Numbered from the stretch's first letter, positions 1 to 8,938 are shown. The stretch: DNA of 64,000 bases from Rhizobiaceae bacterium (GCA_029233925.1 JARGOX010000002.1:310001-374000), one strand, 5' to 3'. The notes: generated by a model not told the origin, from the sequence alone. Made by a program: numbers and translations.

Positions 1-281
1 TTGTCGACAAGCATGAAATGCTGGTGCACCATGCCGATGCCTGAGGCGATGGCCACATTGGGGTCTCGGATGATCACCTTGCTGCCATTGACCATGATAT
101 CGCCGCGATCGGCCTGATAAAATCCATAGAGGATCGACATCATCGTGGATTTTCCGGCACCGTTTTCCCCGATAATGCCGTGAATCGTGCCTTTTCGGAC
201 AGCCAGGTTGATGTTCTTGTTGGCATGAACAGCACCGAAACTCTTGTCGATGCCCTTTAATTCGATAGCCAGGTCGTCCAT
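1..281 (-). CDS. ABC transporter ATP-binding protein, nucleoside/BMP type (N-terminal part only)
   Basis: The window cuts this gene, so only the first 93 residues are seen. They contain a complete Walker A motif (GENGAGKST) and a Q-loop region ending in [11 protein letters not shown]. The MVHQHFMLV stretch is typical of ATPases that serve BMP-family nucleoside or purine importers (YufO/NupA group), which carry two ATPase domains in about 500 residues. It would energise an inner-membrane importer whose permeases lie outside the window. The ATG at 281 has a weak GGATGG sequence just upstream. A 16-bp near-palindrome sits 13 bases before the start and may control it. Substrate is inferred from the family only. 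Confidence 0.85.
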   Translation of the reverse strand, partial: MDDLAIELKGIDKSFGAVHANKNINLAVRKGTIHGIIGENGAGKSTMMSILYGFYQADRGDIMVNGSKVIIRDPNVAIASGIGMVHQHFMLVD

Positions 282-293
282 GCGCCATCCATT

Positions 294-309
294 TTGATCA
301 ATTGGTCAA
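294..309. promoter_or_regulatory. 16-bp near-palindrome, candidate operator
   Basis: TTGATCAATTGGTCAA matches its reverse complement at 14 of 16 positions. It lies directly upstream of the ATPase gene that starts at 281 on the minus strand. Its form and position fit a GntR- or LacI-type repressor site. No cognate regulator is visible nearby, so the assignment is inference. Confidence 0.4.
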
Positions 310-606
310 GGCATGACCTTATTCATCTGATTGGCGCGATACCAGCCCAAACCGGCTGTTTTTTCAAAAGCCCATTGTTTCTGCGCCTGTTCCATGTTGA
401 TAAGAATGAATTGTGCGTTGCCGGAGCAAGACATGAGCGCCGTTTCCTTTCTCTCCAAAGTTCCTGTTCCTGTCAGGTCAGAGGCCGCCGATGATCGTGT
501 CGAGCGTATCCGATATGTTGTCGGCACTGGGCCCATTGCAATGCACACAATAATCGCCTGCCAAAAATGGCCTGCGACGTCCTGAAACAACCCGCATGGT
601 GATACA
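310..606. other. Intergenic region without a recognisable gene
   Basis: This stretch separates the minus-strand ATPase from the plus-strand thioesterase. Short open frames exist on both strands, but none resembles a known family or has a convincing ribosome site. It presumably holds the divergent promoters; I see no clear -35/-10 pair. Confidence 0.5.
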
Positions 607-1041
607 ATGACCCGGCCTACACCCAATCAGCGTGACAGCTACAAGCTGTTTCGGCCCTTGCAGACCCGCTGGGCCGACAATGACATCTATGGCCATATGA
701 ACAATGTGGTCCACTACGCGCTGTTCGACACAGCGATCAATGGCTGGCTGGTCGATGCCGGCCTTCTGGACCTGCATCAGGGTGCGACGATCGGTCTGGT
801 GGTGGAAACCGGGTGCCACTATTTCGCTGAGTTGGCCTTCCCCGACACAATAGAGGCTGGTATCGGTGTTGAACGGATCGGCACGTCATCCGTGGTTTAT
901 CAGATTGCCCTGTTTCGCGGCGATGATGAACAGGCGGCGGCACAGGGTCGTTTCGTGCATGTCTATGTGGATCGCCAGACCCGGCGCCCGCAACCGCTGG
1001 GAGCAAACTGGCGCGCAGTCCTGGAAGGCCAATTGTCATGA
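607..1041 (+). CDS. Acyl-CoA thioesterase, 4-hydroxybenzoyl-CoA thioesterase-like hotdog fold
   Basis: This 144-residue protein has the single-hotdog-domain length of the YbgC/FadM thioesterases. Near the N terminus TRWADNDIYGHMNNVVHY carries the family motif with the catalytic Asp (WADNDIYGHMNN), followed by the long central helix. It would hydrolyse a cytosolic acyl- or aroyl-CoA thioester. The chain length and physiological substrate cannot be read from sequence. Its stop overlaps the slyX start by four bases (ATGA), so the two are translationally coupled. The ATG at 607 directly precedes the conserved domain, and no better start is seen. Confidence 0.85.
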   Translation: MTRPTPNQRDSYKLFRPLQTRWADNDIYGHMNNVVHYALFDTAINGWLVDAGLLDLHQGATIGLVVETGCHYFAELAFPDTIEAGIGVERIGTSSVVYQIALFRGDDEQAAAQGRFVHVYVDRQTRRPQPLGANWRAVLEGQLS

Positions 1042-1259
1042 CAAACACCGCAGAGGAATCCGAAGAACGGATCGCCAGGCTCGAAGAGCATGTGGCGCAC
1101 CAGGCCCAGACGATCGAGGAACTGTCGGATCAATTGAGCGAACAATGGAAACAGGTCAGCAACCTGCAGAACAAATACGAGCAATTGGTCCAGCGGCTTC
1201 TGGCATTTGAAGAACAGAGCCATGATGCACCGGCCGATACACGACCACCCCATTATTGA
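1038..1259 (+). CDS. slyX: SlyX family protein
   Basis: This 73-residue protein has a strongly charged heptad-rich body (EERIARLEEHVAHQAQTIEELSDQL) and ends in the SlyX signature PPHY. SlyX proteins are small coiled-coil cytosolic proteins of unknown molecular function, first linked to the slyD region of Escherichia coli. The start overlaps the thioesterase stop by four bases. The last codons lie inside a tandem 16-bp duplication that runs past the stop. Confidence 0.9.
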   Translation: MTNTAEESEERIARLEEHVAHQAQTIEELSDQLSEQWKQVSNLQNKYEQLVQRLLAFEEQSHDAPADTRPPHY

Positions 1260-1276
1260 GCCACCCCACTATCGAG
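1245..1276 (+). repeat. Tandem 16-bp duplication across the slyX stop codon
   Basis: CCACCCCATTATTGAG at 1245-1260 is followed at once by CCACCCCACTATCGAG at 1261-1276, 14 of 16 bases identical. The first copy encodes the C-terminal PPHY and stop of SlyX, and the second lies in the spacer before the aminotransferase. It looks like a local slippage duplication. Confidence 0.7.
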
Positions 1277-1298
1277 CGATGCCATTCAGAGAACCAAA

Positions 1299-2423
1299 AT
1301 GACAGAATTTTCCGGATTCACCCCACTCGTTCAATCCCTTCCTGCCTCCATTCCCTTTGTCGGACCGGAAACACAGGAACGTGCATCCGGCAAGGTCTTT
1401 CGGGCTCGCATCGGGGCCAATGAAAGTGGCTTTGGCCCTGCACCCTCGGTCAAGCAGGCGATGCGCGAAGGCGCAGAGGATGTGTGGAAATATTGCGATC
1501 CGGAAAATCATGATCTGCGCCAGGCGCTGGCAAACCATCTTGCACTGGCGCCTGATCAGATTGTCGTGGGAGAGGGTATTGATGGGCTGTTGGGGCTCAT
1601 TGTTCGTCAGATCGTCACCCATAATACGCCCGTCGTGACATCGCTGGGCGCCTATCCGACATTCAATTATCATGTCGCCGGCTTCGGCGGTCGCCTGGTT
1701 ACCGTGCCCTATCGCGACGACAGGGAAGATCTCGATGCGCTGCTTGCAGCCGTGCAGCGCGAGGGCGCGCCGCTGGTCTATCTTGCCAATCCGGACAATC
1801 CGATGGGCACATGGAACACCAGCGCGGACATTGTCTCCTTTGCAAAGGCCTTGCCGGAACAGACGCTTCTGGTGCTGGATGAAGCCTACGGCGAAATGGC
1901 TCCAGACGGGATTATTCCAGCCTCAAACGCATTGCTGGACAATTCCAATATCCTGCGCATGCGGACATTTTCCAAGGCTTACGGGCTGGCGGGCCTGCGT
2001 TGCGGTTACGCCTTTGGAAGTACCGGCACCATTGCCTCCTTTGACAAGGTGCGCAATCATTTCGGCGTCAACAAGATGGCGCAGATCGCGGCGCTGGCTG
2101 CACTGCAAGACCAGGACTACCTGAGAGCGGTGTGCGACAGGATCACCGCCTCACGCCAGCGCATTGAAGAGTTTGCGCTGGCCAACAATCTGCAGCCCCT
2201 GGCATCGGCAACCAATTTCGTGACATTGGATTGCGGTCGCGACGCTGGTTTTGCAAAACATCTGCTAGAAGCACTGGGTCAGCGCGGCATCTTTGTCCGC
2301 ATGCCAGGCGTTGCGCCGCTCAATCGCTGTATCAGAATCAGCACCGGCCCGGATAAGGCGCTCGACATTCTGCAAGAGGAACTGCCGGAAGCGATCAAGA
2401 CAGCAGATGCCGCGGGTGCATAA
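1299..2423 (+). CDS. HisC-like PLP-dependent aminotransferase (class I/II)
   Basis: This 374-residue fold-type-I aminotransferase resembles histidinol-phosphate and aromatic aminotransferases. NPDNPMG (residues 164-170) and DEAYGE (194-199) are the cofactor-contact motifs. K226 in TFSKAYGLAG is the Schiff-base lysine. It would move an amino group between an amino acid (aromatic or histidinol phosphate) and a 2-oxo acid in the cytosol. It lies 39 bases after slyX on the same strand, away from any his operon. It therefore may be a broad-range or aromatic aminotransferase rather than the biosynthetic HisC. The gene converges with the GntR regulator, with only six bases between them. Confidence 0.85.
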   Translation: MTEFSGFTPLVQSLPASIPFVGPETQERASGKVFRARIGANESGFGPAPSVKQAMREGAEDVWKYCDPENHDLRQALANHLALAPDQIVVGEGIDGLLGLIVRQIVTHNTPVVTSLGAYPTFNYHVAGFGGRLVTVPYRDDREDLDALLAAVQREGAPLVYLANPDNPMGTWNTSADIVSFAKALPEQTLLVLDEAYGEMAPDGIIPASNALLDNSNILRMRTFSKAYGLAGLRCGYAFGSTGTIASFDKVRNHFGVNKMAQIAALAALQDQDYLRAVCDRITASRQRIEEFALANNLQPLASATNFVTLDCGRDAGFAKHLLEALGQRGIFVRMPGVAPLNRCIRISTGPDKALDILQEELPEAIKTADAAGA

Positions 2424-2429
2424 AGCGCT

Positions 2430-3158
2430 CTATTCCTCGGGGCCCGTATCATAGGCAAAGACACGTTCGCGCCCACGCACGATGACATGGCTCATGGCCG
2501 CGGCAGCCGCAACTTCATCCCGGGCGTCAATCATATCGACAATATGTTTGTGCGATGAAACCACTTCGGTCATGCGATCCCCGGCCTTTGGCGGAGAACT
2601 CAGCCGGAACACACCGACCAGTGCGGCTTCGATGAGACTGCCAACCGAATTCATGAACGGATTTTTCGATGCCGACAGCAATTTGAGGTGGAAATCGAGG
2701 TCCATCACGGCAAGTTCGTGCGCCGTGGTTGCCTCATTCATGTTCTCCACAAGAGAATAGAGTTCGAGAATGTCCTTTCTTGTCGCATTCTTTGCTGCCA
2801 AACGCGCCGCAGCCGGTTCAATGGCCTGCCTCATCTCGGTAAGATGGTTCATGAATTCCTCGGTGATGCCACGCTGAAAATACCAGGTCAGGACATCGGC
2901 ATCGAAAAGATTCCAGCTGCTTTCCTCGGTCACGCGTGTTCCAATGCCGGCCCTGGGCGCAATGAGGCCCTTTGCCGAAAGGGTTTTCATCGCCTCGCGC
3001 AGCACGGTTCGCGATACCTGGAATTTCTCGGCAAGCTCTCCGTCTCCCGGCAGCAAGGTACCGACCGAATAGGTGCCTGCAACAATCTTTTGCCCCAGTT
3101 CGTGGACCACAAGGGCATGGCTGTTGCGTTGGATATCGCGACGGATAGGCTTCCTCAT
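2430..3158 (-). CDS. GntR-family transcriptional regulator, FadR/FCD subfamily
   Basis: This 242-residue regulator has an N-terminal winged helix (GDGELAEKFQVSRTVLREAMKTLSAKGLI) and an all-helical FCD effector domain with the metal-binding histidines of the class. A WNLFDADVLTWYF stretch links the two domains, as in DgoR- or LldR-like members. It is the last gene of the ytfQRT-yjfF-type operon, 27 bases after the second permease, and most likely represses that operon in response to the imported sugar or a derivative. The ATG at 3158 is preferred over an in-frame GTG at 3167 because GGAAACC precedes it. Confidence 0.85.
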   Translation of the reverse strand: MRKPIRRDIQRNSHALVVHELGQKIVAGTYSVGTLLPGDGELAEKFQVSRTVLREAMKTLSAKGLIAPRAGIGTRVTEESSWNLFDADVLTWYFQRGITEEFMNHLTEMRQAIEPAAARLAAKNATRKDILELYSLVENMNEATTAHELAVMDLDFHLKLLSASKNPFMNSVGSLIEAALVGVFRLSSPPKAGDRMTEVVSSHKHIVDMIDARDEVAAAAAMSHVIVRGRERVFAYDTGPEE

Positions 3159-3185
3159 GGTTTCCACGTTGCTAAACGCATGGTC

Positions 3186-4148
3186 TCAAATCCTGGCGCG
3201 CGAGGTGACCCATACGAGGCCACGTTGAAGAAGTATAAAGGTGAACAAGAGCCCACCAATTACGATTTTTGTCCACCAACTGGAAAGTGTTCCGTCAAAA
3301 ATGATGTAGGTCTGGATGAGACCCATAATCAAAACACCGATCAGCGTACCGATCATGAAACCACTTCCCCCGGTTAGCAGTGTACCGCCGATGACCACGG
3401 CAGCGATCGCGTCCAGTTCAACGCCGACCGCTGCCAGGGAGTAACCGGCCGACGTATACATGGAGAACACGATTCCTGAAAGACCCGCCATGAAACCCGA
3501 CAGGGCGTAGACGCAGACCGTCGTCCTTGCGACAGGCACACCCATCAGTTTTGCCGCAGGCAGGCCCCCGCCCAGGGCATAGACATAACTGCCAAAACGC
3601 GTGCGGTGGGCCAGGACAACGCCGACGATCACCGTGACAATCATGATGATACCAATGAGCGTCAAACGACCCTTTCCCGGCACACGAAAAAACACGTCCT
3701 GCAGGGTATCGTAAAAATCATGGGTGATGGGAATGGATTCCGTGGACAGGACGAATGCCATGCCCCGCGCCAGAAACATGCCGGCGAGCGTCACAATGAA
3801 GGGCGGCATTTCCAGCGTATGGATAATACCTCCCATGAGGGCACCGAAGCAGGTCGATATCAGCAGGGCGAGGGCAAACACACTCAAGGGATGCATGGAT
3901 GTGTTTGCCAGAAGGACCGCAATGAAAACGCCAGTAAAGGCTATCACCGAGCCAATTGAAAGGTCGATGCCACCGGTCAGTATGACAAAGGTCATGCCAA
4001 TGGCCGCTATTCCCAGATAGGCATTGTCCGTCAACAGGTTCCCGACCACCCGTGTCGACAGCATATTGGGGTATTGCGAGTAGCAAAGCGCATAGGCGAG
4101 TATGAAAATAGCGATGGTCGCCAGCAATGGCAGATAGCGGGGGTTCAT
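3186..4148 (-). CDS. yjfF: Sugar ABC transporter permease, YjfF-like
   Basis: This 320-residue polytopic inner-membrane protein of the RbsC/BPD_transp_2 family has about ten predicted helices. Conserved loops are GIAAIGMTFVILTGGIDLSIGS and AIAAVVIGGTLLTGGSG. It is the second permease after a YtfT-like one. The order SBP-ATPase-permease-permease matches the E. coli galactofuranose importer ytfQ-ytfR-ytfT-yjfF. Its start overlaps the previous stop by four bases. The substrate (galactofuranose or another furanose) is inferred from the homologous system. Confidence 0.85.
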   Translation of the reverse strand: MNPRYLPLLATIAIFILAYALCYSQYPNMLSTRVVGNLLTDNAYLGIAAIGMTFVILTGGIDLSIGSVIAFTGVFIAVLLANTSMHPLSVFALALLISTCFGALMGGIIHTLEMPPFIVTLAGMFLARGMAFVLSTESIPITHDFYDTLQDVFFRVPGKGRLTLIGIIMIVTVIVGVVLAHRTRFGSYVYALGGGLPAAKLMGVPVARTTVCVYALSGFMAGLSGIVFSMYTSAGYSLAAVGVELDAIAAVVIGGTLLTGGSGFMIGTLIGVLIMGLIQTYIIFDGTLSSWWTKIVIGGLLFTFILLQRGLVWVTSRARI

Positions 4149-5224
4149 GGCGCCATGCCCTCTTTTTGTGCGGATGCATCCCTATCGCGCGCGCTTCCGC
4201 CTTCGACCGGTTCTGCGTCGTCGTTTGACAGATCAGGCGGCATGCGCATGGCAAACAGGACCGACTGGACAATCGGCGACTGAATAATGAGAATGACGAG
4301 GATGATAAAGGCCTTGATGATCAGGTTGAATTCCGGTGGGAACCCGGACAGCAGGATACCGGTATTGATGGATTGGATGATCATGGCGCCAATCAGCGAG
4401 CCAGCCAGCGTGAACCGGCCACCCAACAGGGACGTGCCGCCGATGACCACCGCCAATATGGCGTCGAGTTCCAGCCAGAGCCCCGCATTATTAGCATCGG
4501 CACCCTTGATGTCGGCTGCGACAATGATGCCGGCCGTGGCAGCACACAGGCCGGAAATGGCATAGACTGCAACAATCAGGACATTGCCGCGCACGCCCGA
4601 CAAGGTGCTGGCGCGCAGGTTGATTCCGACCGCTTCGATCAACAGCCCCAGTGCGGTCTTACGCACGACGATGGCCGTCATCACACCGAAACCCAGCCAG
4701 ATCAGAAAAGGCATGGGCAAGGCCATCAATGAGCCACTGCCGAGAAATATCAACCCCTCATTGGTGAATGTCAGGATCACGCCTTCAGTGATCAGTTGCG
4801 CCACACCGCGACCGGCCACCATCAAGATAAGTGTCGCGACGATGGGCTGGATATTGAGCACGGCGACCAGAAAACCATTCCACAGGCCACAGACAATACC
4901 GGCGCACAGGGCCAGTACGACCGCGGTGGCGACATCGCTGCCACCTGCGACAGCGGCTGCCGCGACAGCGCCGCAAATCGCCATGACCGCGCCGACGGAC
5001 AAATCAATACCCTTTGTCGCAATGACCAGCGTCATGCCGATGGCCAGAAGCGCCACTGGCGCACCGCGATTGAGAATGTCGATGATCGAGCCATAGAGGC
5101 GACCATTGGACATCTCGATTTTGAAGAAATCCGGAAAGACCAGCACATTGCAGCCGAGAACGACCACCAGGGTGATCAATTGGGGAAGTATTCGTCTTAA
5201 AGCTGGATGGAGCCTGTTCATCAT
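4145..5224 (-). CDS. ytfT: Sugar ABC transporter permease, YtfT-like
   Basis: This 359-residue polytopic membrane protein belongs to the RbsC family. It has the signature loops APVALLAIGMTLVIATKGIDLSVG and ELDAILAVVIGGTSLLGG, and a hydrophilic C-terminal tail of about 35 residues. It should form the translocation pore with the YjfF-like partner. The start codon overlaps the ATPase stop (ATGATGA), which indicates coupling. It is more divergent from YjfF than two copies of one gene would be, so the heteromeric pore is original to the system. Confidence 0.85.
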   Translation of the reverse strand: MMNRLHPALRRILPQLITLVVVLGCNVLVFPDFFKIEMSNGRLYGSIIDILNRGAPVALLAIGMTLVIATKGIDLSVGAVMAICGAVAAAAVAGGSDVATAVVLALCAGIVCGLWNGFLVAVLNIQPIVATLILMVAGRGVAQLITEGVILTFTNEGLIFLGSGSLMALPMPFLIWLGFGVMTAIVVRKTALGLLIEAVGINLRASTLSGVRGNVLIVAVYAISGLCAATAGIIVAADIKGADANNAGLWLELDAILAVVIGGTSLLGGRFTLAGSLIGAMIIQSINTGILLSGFPPEFNLIIKAFIILVILIIQSPIVQSVLFAMRMPPDLSNDDAEPVEGGSARDRDASAQKEGMAP

Positions 5225-6744
5225 GCCGATACTTTATCTTCGTGACCATCAGACGCGATCGCCCGTATGATATTGGTGGTGGTAATGGCATCACCGGTCA
5301 GTTCGGCCACATGCGCCCGGTCGCGCAGGACGATCACCCGCTGACTGTAATCGACAAGTTCTTCCAGCTCGGAAGAAATGACCAGCAGGGACATGCCCTC
5401 ATCACACAGGGCTTCAATGAACCGAATGATCTCCGCATGGGCGCCCACGTCGATGCCGCGCGTCGGCTCATCAAGAATCAAAAAACGCGGATTGGTGGCG
5501 AGCCAGCGGGCCAGAATGACTTTCTGCTGATTGCCGCCGGAGAGCTGTCCAACCGGCTTTTCACAATCCGGCGTTCTGATATCGAGACTGGCGATATAGC
5601 CGTCGGCAATCGCAGTCTGTTCACTCTTTGACAGCGCGCGCAACCAGCCGCGCTGCCCCTGCAGGGCAAGAATGATGTTTTCGCGTACCGACAGATCGGC
5701 GACGATCCCATCGCGTTTGCGATCTTCGGGACAAAAAGCAAAACCCTGCGCAACCGCTGCGCGGGGCGATGTCAACCGGAGCGGTTTTCCTTCCGCAAGC
5801 GCCTCGCCACTGTCATGGCCGATCGCGCCGAAAAGAATTTCCGCCGTTTCGGTTCGGCCCGATCCCAGCAATCCTGCAACCCCGACAATTTCGCGTTTTC
5901 TGATATCAAGGTCAAAAGCCTTGATATGTCCGGAACGGCCAAAATTCTTGAATTGCAATTGCACCGGATCAACCGAGGCAGTGCGGTCCTTTTCCTTGTG
6001 AATTTCCTCTTCCAGGGAACGGCCAAGCATCATGTTGACCAGTTTCAACCGGGAGGTATCCGCCAGCTTGCTGGTGCCGACCAGCCTGCCGTTTCGCAAC
6101 ACAGTCAGCGCGTCACAGATTTCGAAGACCTGATCGAGAAAATGGGAGATGAAAATGATACCCAGGCCATCATCGCGCAACCGCCTGATGATGGAAAAAA
6201 GCATCTGCACTTCTGTCGCGTCAAGGCTGGCCGTCGGCTCATCAAGAATCAACACCTTGCCGGACAGGTCGACCGCGCGCGCGATCGCAATGATCTGCTG
6301 TATTGCGATGGAATAGGACGAGAGTTCCCGGCTCACATCAATCTTCAAGCCATAGCCGGACAATATTTCGCGTGCGCCGGCATTCATCCGTCTTGTCGAA
6401 ACAAGCCCCAGACGCCTTGGCTGGCGGCCAAGAAACAGATTCTCCGCCACGGTCAGGTTGGGCAGCAGGTTGACTTCCTGATAGACGGTCCCGATGCCCA
6501 GGTCCTGTGCTTCCAGCGTGCTGCGCGGATTGATTGGCTGATTGTCCAGAAAGATGGCGCCCGAATCGCGTCGGTAAGCGCCGGTCAGGCATTTCACCAG
6601 CGTGGATTTGCCGGCGCCGTTTTCGCCCAGCAAGGCATGGACTTCTCCTGGCAGCAGATTGAAATCAACTGCATCAAGCGCCAGAGCACCAGGAAAGTTC
6701 TTGGTGATATTCCTGCCCTGTAACAGCATATTGCCCTGTGACAC
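5221..6744 (-). CDS. ytfR: Sugar ABC transporter ATP-binding protein, YtfR-like
   Basis: This 507-residue double-ATPase protein is of the RbsA/MglA type. Domain 1 has Walker [10 protein letters not shown] and Walker B ILDEPTASLD. Domain 2 has the usual degenerate P-loop GLLGSGRTE, the signature LSGGNQQK and Walker B FLILDEPTRGID. It sits on the cytosolic face and powers import by the two permeases. A GTG at 6744 preceded by AGAGG is taken as the start. An ATG fifteen bases further in is possible. It is separated from the binding-protein gene by a strong stem-loop. Confidence 0.88.
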   Translation of the reverse strand: MSQGNMLLQGRNITKNFPGALALDAVDFNLLPGEVHALLGENGAGKSTLVKCLTGAYRRDSGAIFLDNQPINPRSTLEAQDLGIGTVYQEVNLLPNLTVAENLFLGRQPRRLGLVSTRRMNAGAREILSGYGLKIDVSRELSSYSIAIQQIIAIARAVDLSGKVLILDEPTASLDATEVQMLFSIIRRLRDDGLGIIFISHFLDQVFEICDALTVLRNGRLVGTSKLADTSRLKLVNMMLGRSLEEEIHKEKDRTASVDPVQLQFKNFGRSGHIKAFDLDIRKREIVGVAGLLGSGRTETAEILFGAIGHDSGEALAEGKPLRLTSPRAAVAQGFAFCPEDRKRDGIVADLSVRENIILALQGQRGWLRALSKSEQTAIADGYIASLDIRTPDCEKPVGQLSGGNQQKVILARWLATNPRFLILDEPTRGIDVGAHAEIIRFIEALCDEGMSLLVISSELEELVDYSQRVIVLRDRAHVAELTGDAITTTNIIRAIASDGHEDKVSA

Positions 6745-6844
6745 GTTGGCCTCTTCCCGTGAAGGTCATCATTTTCAATGACGCACAGACAAATGGCCGC
6801 CGCAAGGCCTGGCCTCTGAGATTGCTGCTGTCACTGATGAAACA

Positions 6845-6875
6845 GTGCGGGCTGGCACGACGCGCCAACCCGCAC
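6845..6875 (-). terminator. Intercistronic stem-loop after the binding-protein gene
   Basis: GTGCGGGCTGGC (6845-6856) pairs with GCCAACCCGCAC (6864-6875) around a seven-base loop, 12 pairs with one G-U. It lies just after the ytfQ stop and before ytfR. There is no T-run, so it is more likely an mRNA-stabilising or attenuating hairpin that keeps binding-protein levels above those of the membrane parts. Confidence 0.6.
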
Positions 6876-6889
6876 TTCAAGACCTGTGC

Positions 6890-7852
6890 CTAGTATCCGA
6901 GGCTTTTCTTCAACTCATAGACCGCCATTGGATCGTCAGCAGCGGTGTAGAGACGCGATTCCGTCTGGATCCATTTGGGTGGCAATGTGCCGTCTTTTGC
7001 AAAGGCTTCCAATACGTCGAATGCCGGACCGGCCATGTTGGGCGTCAGTTCAACCGTCGCATTTGCTTCACCGGCCGCCATGGCCAGGAAAATATCCGGC
7101 ACGGCATCAATCGAGACAACCAGAATGTCGGATCCCGGCTTCAGACCGGCTTCCTTGATGGCCTGAATAGCGCCGACGGCCATGTCGTCATTGTGCGCAT
7201 ATAGGGCACAAATATCCTTGCCGCCATTTTCCGCCTTGAGGAAACTCTCCATCACTTCCTTGCCCTTGGTGCGGGTAAAGTCACCGGTCTGGCTGCGGAT
7301 GATGGAAAGGTTGGAATGGTCTGCAATACCCTGTTCAAAACCATTTTTGCGATCGATGGCAGGAGACGAACCGGTGGTGCCCTGCAATTCGACGATCTTG
7401 CAGTCCTTGCCAGCCACTTCGGCTGCCAGCCATTCGCCGGCAACACGCCCCTCGTGAACGAGGTCCGACGTTACGGCCGTCATATAGAGGCTGTCCGGCG
7501 CATCAACGGTACGATCAAGGAGAATAACCGGAATTTCTGCTTCCTTGGCTTCCTCCAGAACCTGATCCCAACCGGTGGCGACCACCGGAGCCAGGAGGAT
7601 GGCGTCAACGCCCTGGGCGATGAAAGACCGCAGCGCCTTGATCTGGTTTTCCTGTTTCTGCTGTGCGTCGGCAAATTTCAGGTCAATGCCGCGATCCTTG
7701 GCCTGCTGCCGCGTCAGTGTGGTTTCAGCCGCCCGCCAGCCGGATTCCGATCCGATTTGCGAAAAACCGATTGTTTGAGCATTGACCGCCGTCGCCGGCA
7801 AGGCGACCGAAGCAAGAAGAGCGGCGCCCGCAAGGGTGAGTTTCAAGAACAT
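6890..7852 (-). CDS. ytfQ: Periplasmic sugar-binding protein, YtfQ-like
   Basis: This 320-residue exported binding protein has an N-terminal signal peptide (MFLKLTLAGAALLASVALPATAVNA). The mature sequence starts TIGFSQIGSESGWRAAET, which is nearly the start of E. coli YtfQ. QQKQENQIKALRSFIAQGVDAI and FTRTKGKEVMESF also match YtfQ. The family binds galactofuranose in the periplasm and delivers it to YtfRT-YjfF. The ATG at 7852 is chosen over an in-frame start at 7909 because GGAGGA lies five bases upstream and the signal peptide starts there. It is the first gene of the operon. Confidence 0.9.
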   Translation of the reverse strand: MFLKLTLAGAALLASVALPATAVNAQTIGFSQIGSESGWRAAETTLTRQQAKDRGIDLKFADAQQKQENQIKALRSFIAQGVDAILLAPVVATGWDQVLEEAKEAEIPVILLDRTVDAPDSLYMTAVTSDLVHEGRVAGEWLAAEVAGKDCKIVELQGTTGSSPAIDRKNGFEQGIADHSNLSIIRSQTGDFTRTKGKEVMESFLKAENGGKDICALYAHNDDMAVGAIQAIKEAGLKPGSDILVVSIDAVPDIFLAMAAGEANATVELTPNMAGPAFDVLEAFAKDGTLPPKWIQTESRLYTAADDPMAVYELKKSLGY

Positions 7853-7909
7853 GTTTTCCTCCAAAATTGAAATCATCCGATTGCCCTCCCGACAATCGAC
7901 TGCCTTCAT

Positions 7910-7950
7910 AGTATGATTATCATATTTAATCTACATAAAAGTATGATTAA
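7910..7950 (-). promoter_or_regulatory. Promoter-proximal AT-rich repeats, candidate GntR operator
   Basis: Upstream of ytfQ there is a perfect inverted repeat ATGATTATCAT (7913-7923). The direct repeat AGTATGATTA occurs at 7910-7919 and 7940-7949, three helical turns apart. The surrounding 40 bases are AT-rich in an otherwise GC-rich sequence. This is the natural place for the operon's GntR regulator to bind; the link is inference. Confidence 0.5.
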
Positions 7951-8098
7951 GTGCAAAAGAGCGCAATAGCCAAGCCGCCTGGCGCCGACAGCGGGCCAGC
8001 TCGCTACGAAAAGAACTTATTTTTTCAGAGCATTACGGGAGAACGAGAGGTGATCCGGCAGCACAGATTTGCGCAGTCTGGCAACCCTGATTACGTTT

Positions 8099-8938
8099 TC
8101 AGGACTTTAGAAACGCCTGCAGGAGCTGTTGCTGGTCCGCACTGACAAAGGTAGGCGCGTGGCCGATATCTGCAAATTCCACGCACGTGGGCCTTGGGCC
8201 ACGCTGCATCATGTCGTCGGCAACGGCCCTTGGAAGAACGTCGGAATTGCCGCCCCTGATCAGAAGTGTCCGGGCTTCAATCGCATCATAATGGGTCCAG
8301 ACGTCAAAATCCGCCTTGTGACGGGTAAATTGTGAAGCAATCGCCGCATCGTAGTGCACGGTCATGCGGCCATCGTCAGTGCGGCGCACCGAATTATCCA
8401 CCATCCGCCGCCAGAAACTGTCCGGGTTGTTACCAAAGGGCGCATAGCTGCCGCGCAACCATTCTTCCATTTCGATCATTGTGTCAAAGTCCGGCGGACT
8501 GCCGACATAGTCGGCTATGCGCTGGCGTGCATCCTGCGGAATTTCCGGCCCGATATCATTGATCACCAGATGGGTGATGCGGCCTTTGAGCGCTTCGGCA
8601 GCCAGCCGAACACCGATGAGCGCGCCCATGGATGTGCCCACCCAACGCAGCGACCCTGTACCGTAGTGGTCAAGAATGCCGACAGCGTTTTCGCCGTAGA
8701 TGCGCATGCAGTAATCGTCGCCATCGGATCTGGACCAGCTTGAAAGTCCGCGGCCAATCGTATCCGGGCAGACAACAAAATAGTCTTTTGACAAAACCTG
8801 CGCGATTTCATCAAAATCGCGACCGTTGCGGGCCAGCCCGTGCCACATCATGACAAATGGATTTGACGGGTCTCCCCATTCGCTGACATGCAATTCGTGA
8901 TCCTTGACCGGGATATAGACGGAACGCCGCTCGCTCAT
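8099..8938 (-). CDS. Alpha/beta-fold hydrolase
   Basis: This 279-residue alpha/beta hydrolase has an oxyanion-hole region MWHGLARNG. Its nucleophile elbow is GTSMGA with Ser103, and the catalytic His is in DIGHAPTF near the C terminus. It is the last gene of the HAAT-type importer operon. The ATG at 8938 overlaps the LivM-like stop by four bases and has GGAAGG upstream. Co-transcription suggests it hydrolyses the imported compound, for example an ester, amide or lactone, after uptake. It has no signal peptide and is therefore cytosolic. The exact substrate is unknown. Confidence 0.82.
   Translation of the reverse strand: MSERRSVYIPVKDHELHVSEWGDPSNPFVMMWHGLARNGRDFDEIAQVLSKDYFVVCPDTIGRGLSSWSRSDGDDYCMRIYGENAVGILDHYGTGSLRWVGTSMGALIGVRLAAEALKGRITHLVINDIGPEIPQDARQRIADYVGSPPDFDTMIEMEEWLRGSYAPFGNNPDSFWRRMVDNSVRRTDDGRMTVHYDAAIASQFTRHKADFDVWTHYDAIEARTLLIRGGNSDVLPRAVADDMMQRGPRPTCVEFADIGHAPTFVSADQQQLLQAFLKS

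Noticed and set aside
6845-6875. Sigma-54 promoter reading of the TGGCAC stretch
   Set aside because: The second element (TTGCA-like) is not at the right spacing, and the bases are explained by the stem-loop.
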